Part shown: positions 42,736-50,472 of the stretch, in pieces
Position numbering within the stretch: the stretch's first letter is position 1
Layout: the number at the start of each line of letters is the position of its first letter
Source: Peptacetobacter sp900539645
Lineage (GTDB): Bacteria; Bacillota; Clostridia; Peptostreptococcales; Peptostreptococcaceae
Direction: 5' to 3'
NCBI RefSeq assembly: GCF_047807365.1
Contig: NZ_JBLOUI010000013.1
Location: 1 to 50,472 of the forward strand
DNA length: 50,472 nucleotides
Notes under the pieces: generated by a model
Database searches by the model: none
Told to the model about the DNA's origin: nothing
What the model saw: only the letters and a program-made list of their open reading frames with translations
Position numbers and translations under genes: made by a program

Positions 42736-45372
42736 ATGACTAAGGAAGCTAAAAAAGTTGAAGAAAAAGTAGTAAGCCCAGAAATTGTAAAAGACAAAGA
42801 AACTTTTGAATTAAGACTTGCAGAAGTAAGAGCAGCTCAGAAAGAGTTAGCTAAACTTAATCAGGAACAGGTAGACAAAATATTCTTGGCAGCAGCAACA
42901 GCAGCTAACCAGGCTAGAATACCTCTAGCAAAAATGGCACATGAAGAAACTGGAATGGGTGTTGTTGAAGATAAGGTTATAAAAAACCACTTTGCATCTG
43001 AATATATATACAACGCATATAAAAACGACAAAACTTGTGGAGTTATAGAAAATGACGAAGCATTTGGATTTAAGAAAATAGCAGAACCAATAGGTGTTTT
43101 AGGAGCAGTTATACCAACAACTAACCCAACATCAACAGCTATATTCAAAATATTAATATCATTAAAAACAAGAAATGCTATAATGATATCTCCTCATCCA
43201 AGAGCTAAAAAATGTACAATAGAAGCAGCTAAAATAGTTCACGAAGCAGCTATAAAAGCAGGTGCTCCAAGAGGATGTGTAGCTTGGATAGATGAACCAT
43301 CATTAGAATTAACTAACTTATTAATGGCTGAAGCTGATACAATATTAGCAACAGGTGGACCTGGAATGGTTAAATCAGCTTATTCTTCAGGAAAACCAGC
43401 TATAGGTGTTGGTGCAGGTAACGTTCCAGCAATATTAGATGAAAGCTGTGACGTAAAAATGGCTGTAAGTTCAATAATAATGTCTAAATCATTTGATAAT
43501 GGTATGATATGTGCATCTGAACAGTCAGTAATAGTACCAGAAAAATTATACGATGAAGTTAAAAAAGAATTCATACATAGAGGAGCTTATGTTCTAAACG
43601 CAGATGAAGCAGATAAAGTAAGAAAAATAATACTTAATGAAGCTGGTGCAGTAAATGCTAAAATAGTTGGACAGAGACCATGCACAATAGGTAAAATGGC
43701 TGGAATAAATGTACCAGAATCAGCAAGAATAATGATAGCAGAAGTTGATGAAGTAGAATTCGTTGAACCATTCGCTCACGAAAAACTATCTCCAATCCTA
43801 GCTATGTACAAATATAAAACATTTGATGAAGCTGTTTACAAAGCAGAAAGATTAGTTGAACAGGGTGGATACGGACATTCTTCAGCATTATATGTTGATA
43901 CTATAAAACATCCAGAAAAAGTTGATCAGTTCACTAATGCATTAAAAACTTGTAGATTAATAATAAACTCTCCATCATCTCACGGTGGTATAGGTGATTT
44001 ATACAACTTCAAATTAAAACCATCTCTAACTTTAGGTTGTGGATCTTGGGGTGGAAACGCAGTTTCTGAAAACGTAGGAATAAAACACTTAATCAATATC
44101 AAGACTGTAGCTGAAAGGAGAGAAAATATGCTTTGGTTTAGAGCTCCAGAAAAAGTTTACTTCAAAAAAGGTTGTATGGGAGTAGCTATGAGAGAATTCA
44201 AAGAAGTAATGAATAAGAAAAGAGCTTTCATAGTAACAGACTCATTCCTATATAAAAATGGATATACAAAAACAATAACAGATTTACTAGACGAAATGGG
44301 AATAGTAACAACTACATTCTACAACGTTGCTCCAGACCCAACACTAGCTTGTGCTAAAGAAGGTGCAGAAGCAATGAGAGCATTTGAACCAGACCTAATA
44401 ATAGCAGTAGGTGGAGGTTCAGCAATGGATGCTGGTAAGATAATGTGGGTATTATATGAACATCCAGAAGTAGATTTCCAGGATTTAGCAATGAGATTCA
44501 TGGATATAAGAAAAAGAGTTTATACATTCCCTAAAATGGGAGAAAAAGCTTACTTCTGTGCAGTACCAACATCATCAGGTACAGGTTCTGAAGTTACTCC
44601 ATTCGCAGTTATAACAGACCAGGATACAGGTATAAAATATCCTCTAGCTGACTACGAATTAATGCCAAACATGGCTATAATAGATGCTGACTACATGATG
44701 CAGATGCCAAAAGGATTAACAGCTGCTTCAGGAATAGATGCTTTAACTCACGCATTAGAAGCTTATGTATCAATGTTAAGAACAGAACCAGCAGATGGTA
44801 TGGCATTACAGGCTGGTAAAGCAATATTCAACTACCTACCAAGAGCTTACAATGATGGACCACACGATCCAGAAGCAAGAGAAAAAATGGCTTTAGCTTC
44901 AACAATGGCAGGTATGGCATTCGCAAATGCATTCTTAGGTGTTTGCCACTCTATGGCACATAAATTAGGAGCATTCCACCACATACCACATGGTATAGCA
45001 AATGCATTATTAATATGTGAAGTAATAAAATACAACTGCTGTGAAGCTCCAGCTAAAATGGGTACTTTCCCTCAGTACAAATACCCTGATACAATACAGA
45101 GATATGCAGAATTTGCATCATTCTGTGGAATAACAGGAAAAGATGATAAAGAAAAAGTAGCTAACTTAATAAAAGCAATAGAAGATTTAAAAGCTAGATT
45201 AAATATACCAAAAACTATAAAAGAATTTGGTGTAGATGAAGCTAAGTTCCTAGAAACTTTAGATGAAATGACTGAACAGGCATTTGATGACCAGTGTACA
45301 GGAGCTAACCCAAGATATCCATTAATGAGCGAAATAAAAGATATGTACTTAAAAGTATACTACGGAAAATAA
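42736..45372 (+). CDS. adhE: Bifunctional acetaldehyde-CoA/alcohol dehydrogenase (AdhE)
   Basis: AdhE reduces acetyl-CoA to acetaldehyde and on to ethanol, regenerating two NAD+, and forms long spirosomes. The 878-aa length is standard. The N-terminal aldehyde dehydrogenase half has PTTNPTSTAIFK and catalytic Cys259 (GMICASEQS). The C-terminal iron-dependent alcohol dehydrogenase half has the nucleotide motif GGGSAMDAGK and iron-ligand histidines at about 738-752 (HSMAHKLGAFHHIPHG). The start follows cggaggaaa. Codon use is very biased toward A- and T-ending codons, as expected for a strongly expressed fermentation enzyme. It is expected to be regulated by redox state. Confidence 0.97.
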   Translation: MTKEAKKVEEKVVSPEIVKDKETFELRLAEVRAAQKELAKLNQEQVDKIFLAAATAANQARIPLAKMAHEETGMGVVEDKVIKNHFASEYIYNAYKNDKTCGVIENDEAFGFKKIAEPIGVLGAVIPTTNPTSTAIFKILISLKTRNAIMISPHPRAKKCTIEAAKIVHEAAIKAGAPRGCVAWIDEPSLELTNLLMAEADTILATGGPGMVKSAYSSGKPAIGVGAGNVPAILDESCDVKMAVSSIIMSKSFDNGMICASEQSVIVPEKLYDEVKKEFIHRGAYVLNADEADKVRKIILNEAGAVNAKIVGQRPCTIGKMAGINVPESARIMIAEVDEVEFVEPFAHEKLSPILAMYKYKTFDEAVYKAERLVEQGGYGHSSALYVDTIKHPEKVDQFTNALKTCRLIINSPSSHGGIGDLYNFKLKPSLTLGCGSWGGNAVSENVGIKHLINIKTVAERRENMLWFRAPEKVYFKKGCMGVAMREFKEVMNKKRAFIVTDSFLYKNGYTKTITDLLDEMGIVTTTFYNVAPDPTLACAKEGAEAMRAFEPDLIIAVGGGSAMDAGKIMWVLYEHPEVDFQDLAMRFMDIRKRVYTFPKMGEKAYFCAVPTSSGTGSEVTPFAVITDQDTGIKYPLADYELMPNMAIIDADYMMQMPKGLTAASGIDALTHALEAYVSMLRTEPADGMALQAGKAIFNYLPRAYNDGPHDPEAREKMALASTMAGMAFANAFLGVCHSMAHKLGAFHHIPHGIANALLICEVIKYNCCEAPAKMGTFPQYKYPDTIQRYAEFASFCGITGKDDKEKVANLIKAIEDLKARLNIPKTIKEFGVDEAKFLETLDEMTEQAFDDQCTGANPRYPLMSEIKDMYLKVYYGK

Positions 45373-45487
45373 GAGTAGCTCTGTGATGAGATAGATTTTA
45401 AAACCGATTTAAAATTAATAATTTTTACATAATACTAAAAACCAAAAGAAAAACATAATCCAATATATAGTCTAAGATAACCGAGAA

Positions 45488-45543
45488 TAAAAAGAGCTAT
45501 CGCATTAACACTTGAGAAGGTGTTTTGCGGTAGCTCTTTTTTT
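45488..45543 (+). terminator. Bidirectional terminator between adhE and the sigma factor gene
   Basis: A long stem (aaaagagctatcgca with tgcggtagctctttt) and an inner acac/gtgt extension carry T runs in both directions. It lies at the convergence of adhE and the minus-strand sigma gene. Confidence 0.9.
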
Positions 45544-46300
45544 AGTTTATGTATTCTTTTTTTAGTAGCATTAGAGCTTTTCTTTCTATTCTAGATACTT
45601 GTACTTGGGATATACCTAAGATTTCACCTGTTTTTGCTTGGGTGAAGTCTTCAAAGTATCTCAGTTTCATGACCTTTTTTTCTAGGTCTGGCAGCTCGTC
45701 TATGATTTCATTTAGCTCTATTAGTTCTGTGTATGGAATGCTATCCTCTCTTATTATGTTGTTAGATAGATCTAGCTGTGTGTACTCGTTTTCTGCGTCG
45801 TATGTGTTGAAGTATTCAACTGGTGATAGTGCTATTAGAGCTGATTTTATTTTTTCTATTGGTATGTTTAGTTCTTTGGATATTAACTGCAGATCAGCTT
45901 CTTTACCTGTTTTTTTGAAGTATTGTGTTTTGTATTTTCTAACTTTCCAACCTATGCTTTTTAATTCTCTGGATATTTTAATTATTCCATCATCTCTTAA
46001 AAATCTTTTGATTTCACCCTCAATTAATGGAACTGCATAGCTAGAGAACATATTTCCTAGAGCAGGATCAAATCTTTCAATAGCTTTTACAAGCCCAATG
46101 CAGCCAAGTTGGTAAAGGTCGTCGCTATCTAGGCTGCTGAAAGAGAATTTTGCTACAGCTTTTTTCACTAGACCTATGTTTAGTTTTATCAGTTTGTTTT
46201 TTGATTTTAAATCACCTTTTTGAGCTAATGAGATTAAAGATAGAATCTCATCGTAGCTTATAACTTTATTATAGAATTTGCTTTTCTTAGAATTTATCAT
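45542..46300 (-). CDS. Sporulation-type (SigF/SigG-like) RNA polymerase sigma factor
   Basis: The 252-aa protein has the group 3 sigma layout of SigF and SigG. Region 2 shows DLYQLGCIGLVKAIERFDP and FSSYAVPLIEGEIKRFLRDDG, region 3 contains KISRELK, and region 4 ends with FTQAKTGEILGISQVQVSRIERKAL, quoted here only in part as ILGISQVQVSRIE. The phrase AVPxIxGEIKRFLRDDG is specific to the SigF/SigG/SigB branch. No other sporulation gene is in the window, and the presumed lineage includes non-sporulating genera. It is divergent from a type IV pilus operon whose upstream region carries a SigG-type promoter, which suggests that it drives pilus genes. Gln codons are mostly CAA, like the pilus genes. 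The start has gggag ten bases upstream. Confidence 0.9.
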   Translation of the reverse strand: MINSKKSKFYNKVISYDEILSLISLAQKGDLKSKNKLIKLNIGLVKKAVAKFSFSSLDSDDLYQLGCIGLVKAIERFDPALGNMFSSYAVPLIEGEIKRFLRDDGIIKISRELKSIGWKVRKYKTQYFKKTGKEADLQLISKELNIPIEKIKSALIALSPVEYFNTYDAENEYTQLDLSNNIIREDSIPYTELIELNEIIDELPDLEKKVMKLRYFEDFTQAKTGEILGISQVQVSRIERKALMLLKKEYIN

Positions 46301-46379
46301 GTTTAGAAACTCCCTATTAAAAAATTTCTAAATGATGATCGTGCACAATTATCGATTTAGCTTATATATATATTCTAAC

Positions 46380-46406
46380 AAAAAAAACTACAAAAATCTT
46401 TGTAGG
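46380..46406 (-). terminator. Terminator-like hairpin upstream of the sigma gene (minus strand)
   Basis: On the minus strand ctacaaa-gat-ttttgtag is followed by eight T residues. It lies ~80 bases before the sigma start codon, so it could block antisense transcripts from the pilus side or attenuate the sigma mRNA. Confidence 0.6.
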
Positions 46407-46430
46407 AATTTGTCGAAATTTGTCGAAATT
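46401..46430. repeat. Three tandem 10-base repeats in the sigma/pilus spacer
   Basis: tgtaggaatt, tgtcgaaatt and tgtcgaaatt lie head to tail. A 10-base period places them on one face of the helix, suiting cooperative protein binding. The first copy overlaps the minus-strand terminator-like hairpin. Confidence 0.7.
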
Positions 46431-46468
46431 GCGCCTGAAACAGAAAATATTCTGAAAATAAGAAATTG

Positions 46469-46498
46469 TGAATATGAAAAAGAGAAGTGACCATAATA
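46469..46498 (+). promoter_or_regulatory. SigF/SigG-type promoter of the pilus operon
   Basis: tgaata (46469-46474) and cataata (46492-46498) are 17 bases apart. The Bacillus SigG consensus as I recall it is TGMATA-N17/18-CATAMTA, so both elements and the spacing fit. Transcription would begin ~30 bases before the pilB start codon. The adjacent divergent gene encodes a sigma factor of this class. Confidence 0.6.
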
Positions 46499-46538
46499 AA
46501 AATAGAATAACTTTTTAGTTGAGATTTGGAAGGGAGAG

Positions 46539-47852
46539 ATGACATTGAAAGTTGGTATACCTAAAAAAATATCAATAAAATACAATGCGTATCTATTGGA
46601 TGAAACAGATTCTACAATAACAATAGAAACATCCGAGGAAAGTATGGAACTCATACAAGATATACGTTTGGCTACTGGTAAAGAACCGATTATAGTAAAA
46701 GGTGATAAAGAAGAAATCAAAAGGAAGATAAGTGTAAGGTATGATTCTAAAATGGAAAATAACGATGACAGAGCTCAAAAGTTATTTAAAAATATAACAG
46801 AATTTGCAATACAGCAAAATATAAGCGATATCCATATAGAGCCTTTTGAAGAAGAATTTAGAATTAGGATGAGAAGAGACGGAAAGCTAGAACTTTATGA
46901 AAATATATCAATGGCTTTTTATCCAGAAGTAGTATCTTTTATCAAATTAAAATCAGGAATGGACATAGCTGAAAAGAGATTACCACAGGATGGAAGATTA
47001 GAAATATTAGATAAAGATAATAGTGTGGACGTAAGAGTTTCATCTGTACCAACTGTAAACGGTGAAAAAATAGTTATGAGGATTTTAAATAAGAAGATAT
47101 TTATAGAAAATATCTCAAAACCAGATTTTACTGAAGATGAAATGAAACTTGTATCAGAGATTATATCTAAAAAATCGGGAATAATACTTGTATGCGGACC
47201 CACAGGAAGTGGAAAAACAACAACAGTATATTCAATTATTAAAAAACTTATGGACTTAGAGAGAAATATCACTACAATTGAAAATCCGATTGAATATAAG
47301 ATAAAAGGTATAAATCAGATTCAAGTAAATGAAAAGGTAGGATTAACATTCGAAAAAGGGCTTAGATCAATACTTAGACAAGACCCGGATATAATAATGA
47401 TAGGAGAAATAAGAGATACAGAAACAGCCGAAATAGCTGTCAGAGCTGCTATAACAGGACATTTAGTTATAAGTACAATTCATACCGAGGATGCTATATC
47501 AACAATAATAAGGTTGAATGATATGGGAATAAAAGCGTATTTAATAAAAGCATCTCTAATAGGTGTTATTTCTCAAAGACTAGTTAGAAAAAAATGTATT
47601 TGTTGTAAAAATATCCCTGGAATCGTTGAAAAATGCGAACTATGTAAGGGAAGAGGATATATTGGGAGAATGGCTATACATGAAATCATGGAAATAAATG
47701 AGGATATTAAAGAAACAATAAAGGATAATTTTGATAAAAATAAAATCAAAATTGTAGCTGATAAATCAGGTATGATTAGCTTTGAAAGTAGTATCAAAAA
47801 GCTTGTAGAAAATGGTGTATTAGATGAAAGAGAAGTACGGAACTTGGTTTAA
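46539..47852 (+). CDS. Type IV pilus/competence assembly ATPase (PilB/ComGA/GspE family)
   Basis: This hexameric ATPase powers extension of type IV pili or pseudopili (437 aa). It shows the N2 domain with SDIHIEPFEEEFRIRMR and VDVRVSSVPT, Walker A GPTGSGKTTT at about 221, an Asp box (ILRQDPDIIMIGEIRD), a His box (GHLVISTIHT), and a zinc-binding C-terminal element with CICC at 353-356 and CELC at 366-369. The N-terminal domain found in ~550-residue PilB proteins is mostly missing, so the size is close to ComGA/GspE short forms. The ATG at 46539 has agggag only two bases away; TTG at 46545 is an alternative start. It overlaps the next gene by 29 bases. Confidence 0.9.
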   Translation: MTLKVGIPKKISIKYNAYLLDETDSTITIETSEESMELIQDIRLATGKEPIIVKGDKEEIKRKISVRYDSKMENNDDRAQKLFKNITEFAIQQNISDIHIEPFEEEFRIRMRRDGKLELYENISMAFYPEVVSFIKLKSGMDIAEKRLPQDGRLEILDKDNSVDVRVSSVPTVNGEKIVMRILNKKIFIENISKPDFTEDEMKLVSEIISKKSGIILVCGPTGSGKTTTVYSIIKKLMDLERNITTIENPIEYKIKGINQIQVNEKVGLTFEKGLRSILRQDPDIIMIGEIRDTETAEIAVRAAITGHLVISTIHTEDAISTIIRLNDMGIKAYLIKASLIGVISQRLVRKKCICCKNIPGIVEKCELCKGRGYIGRMAIHEIMEINEDIKETIKDNFDKNKIKIVADKSGMISFESSIKKLVENGVLDEREVRNLV

Positions 47853-48948
47853 AAGAATTAAATTTAAGGAAATAGATAATTTGGATTTATCTGCATTTAG
47901 TAAATTAAAAAAAGAAAAGAAAATAAAAAGTAAAGATCTTAGGGTTATGTGTAGTCAAATGTCAATACTTTTAGATTCTGGTGCAGGTATAGATAAAATA
48001 CTTGAAGTAATATCAGAACAGCAAAAGAAAAAATTTAGAGATAACCTTTTATTGACTGTAAGGAATATAAAAAAGGGATACTCAATAGAAAATTCTTTTA
48101 GAAGTAGCGATTTATTTAGTGAATTCTTTTACAATATGATAAAATGTGGAGAAAATTCAGGCAGATTAAGCAACGTACTAAAAGATATGTCTAACTATTA
48201 TGAAAGAGATTATAGAGTTAAATCCAAGCTAAAATCAATAATGATTTATCCTGCGATATTATTGATAATGATGATAGTTGCTTTAATTTTTATAATGTAT
48301 GCAGTGATTCCAAATTTTGCATTAGTATTTGAGAGCAATAATATAAAACCACCTTTATTTAGTTATTTGGTGATAACAACAATGATGTTTTTTAAAGAGT
48401 ATATAAATATTTTGATTCCTATAATTATTATAATAATTAGCCTATTGTACATAGCTATAAAAAGTAATGAGAATAATATAGAAAAGTTTGATAGGATAAA
48501 AAGTACATTTCCTATCTTGAAAAATTATTATTTAATGTCTGTAACAGCAGCTTTTTCGAGGAATATGTACCTTATGCTAAAAAGTGGAATACCGCTTGTA
48601 GAAGCTATAAAAATATCATCTGATATAACAGGAAATGTATATATTCAAAAGAAATTAGAAATATCTATTAGGTATATCAACAAAGGTAATAGTATCTCAA
48701 AATCCATAGATTTATCAGGAATTTTTCCTGAGATATTTATATCTATGCTCAAAAATGGTGAGGAAAGTGGAAATATAGAAAAAAGTTTCCAATATATAAA
48801 CAACTTTTTTGAAAATGAGTTAGATATAATGACAGATCGAATTGTTAGATTAATAGAGCCAGCTATGACAATAATAATGGGGCTTGTTATAGGAGCATTG
48901 ATAATTGCCATAGTTATGCCTATGTTTGACACAATAACAGCTATTTAA
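47824..48948 (+). CDS. Type IV pilus/competence inner-membrane protein (PilC/ComGB/GspF family)
   Basis: The 374-aa platform protein has two repeats of the GspF domain. The first begins around 40 (MCSQMSILLDSGAG) and the second around 245 (AAFSRNMYLMLKSGIPLVEAI). Three hydrophobic segments lie at about 140-165, 190-215 and 345-370. Each repeat shows the family pattern F-x-x-M-x-x-x-GE-x-SG (NMIKCGENSGRL, SMLKNGEESGNI). It is encoded 3' of and overlapping the ATPase gene, the usual order. The start lies inside the end of that gene with no strong ribosome site, so translational coupling is likely. Confidence 0.92.
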   Translation: MKEKYGTWFKRIKFKEIDNLDLSAFSKLKKEKKIKSKDLRVMCSQMSILLDSGAGIDKILEVISEQQKKKFRDNLLLTVRNIKKGYSIENSFRSSDLFSEFFYNMIKCGENSGRLSNVLKDMSNYYERDYRVKSKLKSIMIYPAILLIMMIVALIFIMYAVIPNFALVFESNNIKPPLFSYLVITTMMFFKEYINILIPIIIIIISLLYIAIKSNENNIEKFDRIKSTFPILKNYYLMSVTAAFSRNMYLMLKSGIPLVEAIKISSDITGNVYIQKKLEISIRYINKGNSISKSIDLSGIFPEIFISMLKNGEESGNIEKSFQYINNFFENELDIMTDRIVRLIEPAMTIIMGLVIGALIIAIVMPMFDTITAI

Positions 48949-49000
48949 AAAGTTATTCTAAAGTAAAAAATCATGGCTAATTAGAAGTAATACTGTAATG

Positions 49001-49025
49001 TCCGGCGGTTGATTAAACCGCCGGA
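49001..49025 (+). other. GC-rich hairpin just upstream of the pilin gene
   Basis: tccggcggtt pairs with aaccgccgga, a stem with seven G-C pairs in an otherwise AT-rich region. No adequate T tract follows. It lies between the PilC-like gene and the ribosome binding site of the pilin gene, so it may stabilise a processed pilin mRNA or act as a weak terminator. Confidence 0.7.
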
Positions 49026-49047
49026 TAAAAATTAGGGGGAATAAAAT

Positions 49048-49470
49048 ATGAAGTTTAATAATATTTTTAAATTAGATAAGAGAAAAAAAGAGATCAAAAA
49101 AAGACCAGGATTTACATTAGTCGAAATGATAATAGTTGTAACAATTCTTGGTATTTTAGCGAGTGTTGCAATAGTCAAATACGGTAAAGTAGAATCAAAC
49201 GCCAAGAAAAATATAGATTATACAAATGCATCAAATATAGCCTCAGCAGCCATAATTGCTATGAGCGAGGGTATACCATCAAGCCAGATAACAGTTAATA
49301 ATTTGGTTACTAAAGGATATTTAAACAGTGAACCAAAACCACAAAGTGTAGATGCAGAAGGTTTTGTTATAGAAACAAATGATGATGGTAAAAATATTAC
49401 AATTAAGGCTGGAGAGAATGTGATGTATCCAAAGCCAGAAGTAAAAGGAGAGAATAGTTTAAAAGAATAA
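49048..49470 (+). CDS. Type IV pilin-like protein
   Basis: This prepilin has 140 aa. A 21-residue Lys-rich leader ends with Gly21; cleavage and methylation by a prepilin peptidase would expose Phe22. The consensus G|FTLVEMIIVV follows, with the conserved Glu at mature position 5 (Glu26), then a ~20-residue hydrophobic helix. The mature protein is small (119 aa). The C-terminal part has no Cys pair. It could be the major pilin or a competence pseudopilin (ComGC-like). The start follows aggggga. The prepilin peptidase is not in the window. Confidence 0.93.
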   Translation: MKFNNIFKLDKRKKEIKKRPGFTLVEMIIVVTILGILASVAIVKYGKVESNAKKNIDYTNASNIASAAIIAMSEGIPSSQITVNNLVTKGYLNSEPKPQSVDAEGFVIETNDDGKNITIKAGENVMYPKPEVKGENSLKE

Positions 49471-49500
49471 AATATAAATTTGTGCATTGGAGAAAATAAA

Positions 49501-50364
49501 ATGATAGGTAGAAAAGAAGAGGTTCATTTAAATATATATCCGACAAAATATAGTTGTAAGATAATATTTTTTAAACAAGACAAGAATAAAATTGAAATAT
49601 TGTCTGAAGTTGATAAAAAAATTTCGATGGATAATAGAGTATTTATAGAAAAAGGAGCTAGAGAGGAATATATAGATGAAATATCAAATTATATTTTAAA
49701 TGAAGAATTGAAATATAGTAAATGCAAATCAATCTTCATAAATATACAAGAAAATGATATTATACTAAAAAATATAAAGATAGATTCTGATATAAAGCAA
49801 AAAGCAATAATTAAGGCTGTGGATATAGAAATTAAGGAATTTTGTAATAATTCCATAAATAATTATTGTATAGATTACAAAAAGGTGTATAATGATGGTG
49901 TTGATACAGAGGTACAAGTAGTATTATTTCCAAAGAAATACATAGATCTATTTTCTGAAATATGTGATCGAATAGGGATTGAAAAAAGAGCTATGCACAC
50001 CAACTTCAACCTATTGGAAAGACTAATAAAAAAGAATGGGGTAAAAGTAATGAATAGTTTAGAATTTGGTGTAGTAGAGTTTAGAGAAAAAGACTTAGTA
50101 ATAAGCATATTTTCAGATGGAGTAATAAAAAGCAGCTACGTCATAAAAAAAGACGAATTCACTCAAGAAATAGGGGAAAGTATATTTGGAAACTGTGAAT
50201 CAATATTAACCTTAGGTGACAAAGGTATCGAGGATATAAAATTAGTCCAAGAATTCTCTAAAATTATGGACATAGACTTCGAAAATGATATTGAATACAC
50301 AAAAAACTACAAAAGAGTATCTTCTAAAGAATACTTCAACATAACAGCCAAAAGAATAAATTAA
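49501..50364 (+). CDS. PilM-like actin-fold pilus assembly protein
   Basis: The protein (287 aa) is probably a reduced PilM. Its middle resembles the PilM segment where a strand is followed by PKKYIDLFSEICDRIGIE and a helix with LLERLIKK. In PilM the corresponding stretch follows the first actin-like subdomain. Walker-like phosphate loops are not obvious, so nucleotide binding is uncertain. ATG 49501 has a ggag at proper spacing; an upstream TTG at 49480 does not. The position after the pilin gene fits PilM/PilN/PilO order, but no PilN is seen before the window ends. Confidence in the family is moderate. Confidence 0.6.
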   Translation: MIGRKEEVHLNIYPTKYSCKIIFFKQDKNKIEILSEVDKKISMDNRVFIEKGAREEYIDEISNYILNEELKYSKCKSIFINIQENDIILKNIKIDSDIKQKAIIKAVDIEIKEFCNNSINNYCIDYKKVYNDGVDTEVQVVLFPKKYIDLFSEICDRIGIEKRAMHTNFNLLERLIKKNGVKVMNSLEFGVVEFREKDLVISIFSDGVIKSSYVIKKDEFTQEIGESIFGNCESILTLGDKGIEDIKLVQEFSKIMDIDFENDIEYTKNYKRVSSKEYFNITAKRIN

Positions 50365-50367
50365 GAC

Positions 50368-50390
50368 CAGCTATTAAAAGTCAATAGCTG
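50368..50390 (+). other. Short hairpin after the PilM-like gene
   Basis: cagctatt pairs with aatagctg around a seven-base loop. No T tract follows on either strand, so a terminator role is doubtful. It lies three bases past the stop codon. Confidence 0.45.
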
Positions 50391-50472
50391 TAATAAAAAA
50401 ATAATAATATTTTAAATTAAAAATAAAAATTTGCATCACAAAAAAGCCTAACGGCTAGTTAAAATTTAAAAC

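Noticed and set aside
45549..46040. 163-codon open frame antisense to the sigma factor gene
   Set aside because: It lies wholly within the sigma coding region, lacks a ribosome site and reads as a Ser/Phe-rich shadow frame.
50445..50456. Possible leftward terminator near the window end
   Set aside because: The stem is only four bases (agcc/ggct), too weak without knowing the gene to the right.

Overview
The window comes from a low-GC, AT-rich Firmicute chromosome, most likely a Peptostreptococcaceae member close to Peptostreptococcus or Clostridioides. This rests on the conserved gene content and order (uvrB-uvrA, uvrC-hprK, murB-PHP-rapZ-yvcK-whiA, dnaE, pfkA-pyk), on a CBS-DRTGG family II pyrophosphatase, on a fused AdhE, and on a strong AGA and CAG codon habit in the resident genes. 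The assignment is an inference; no database was searched.

Layout. Positions 1-300 hold the end of an rRNA operon (23S 3' end, 5S), followed by a terminator that runs into a remnant of an RsgA-like GTPase gene. Next come a CcdA-thioredoxin fusion gene and the uvrB-uvrA operon, which has a LexA-type box upstream. From 7.4 to 12.5 kb lies a two-component system plus a MacB/FtsX-type ABC exporter, probably for antimicrobial peptide sensing and resistance, with codon use unlike its neighbours. A macro-like/DUF4145-like protein of unknown role then leads into uvrC and hprK. Between the convergent hprK and cls (cardiolipin synthase) genes is a nested set of inverted repeats that includes diverged inverted copies of both gene ends.

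From 18.9 to 27.7 kb is a housekeeping block: murB, a PHP phosphatase, rapZ, yvcK, a Nudix hydrolase, whiA and dnaE. The stretch 27.8-35.7 kb carries a gene-poor AT-rich region, a DMT/EamA exporter, a decayed HIT hydrolase gene, and a complete oppABCDF oligopeptide importer. Glycolysis follows (pfkA, pyk), then a LysR regulator, a CBS-domain pyrophosphatase with an unusual cysteine cluster, and adhE behind a long AT-rich regulatory region.

The last 5 kb contains a sporulation-type (SigF/SigG-like) sigma factor gene facing away from a compact type IV pilus or competence-pseudopilus operon (PilB, PilC, pilin, PilM-like). The spacer between them holds a sequence matching the SigG promoter consensus as I remember it, at -35, -10 and spacing, oriented into the pilus operon. 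This suggests a sporulation-type sigma factor recruited to drive pili, and is the most interesting candidate system in the window.

Common threads are nucleotide excision repair (uvrA, uvrB and uvrC all present), carbon-flux control (HprK, RapZ, YvcK, PfkA, Pyk, AdhE, and several cre-like sites), envelope assembly (MurB, Cls) and peptide uptake.
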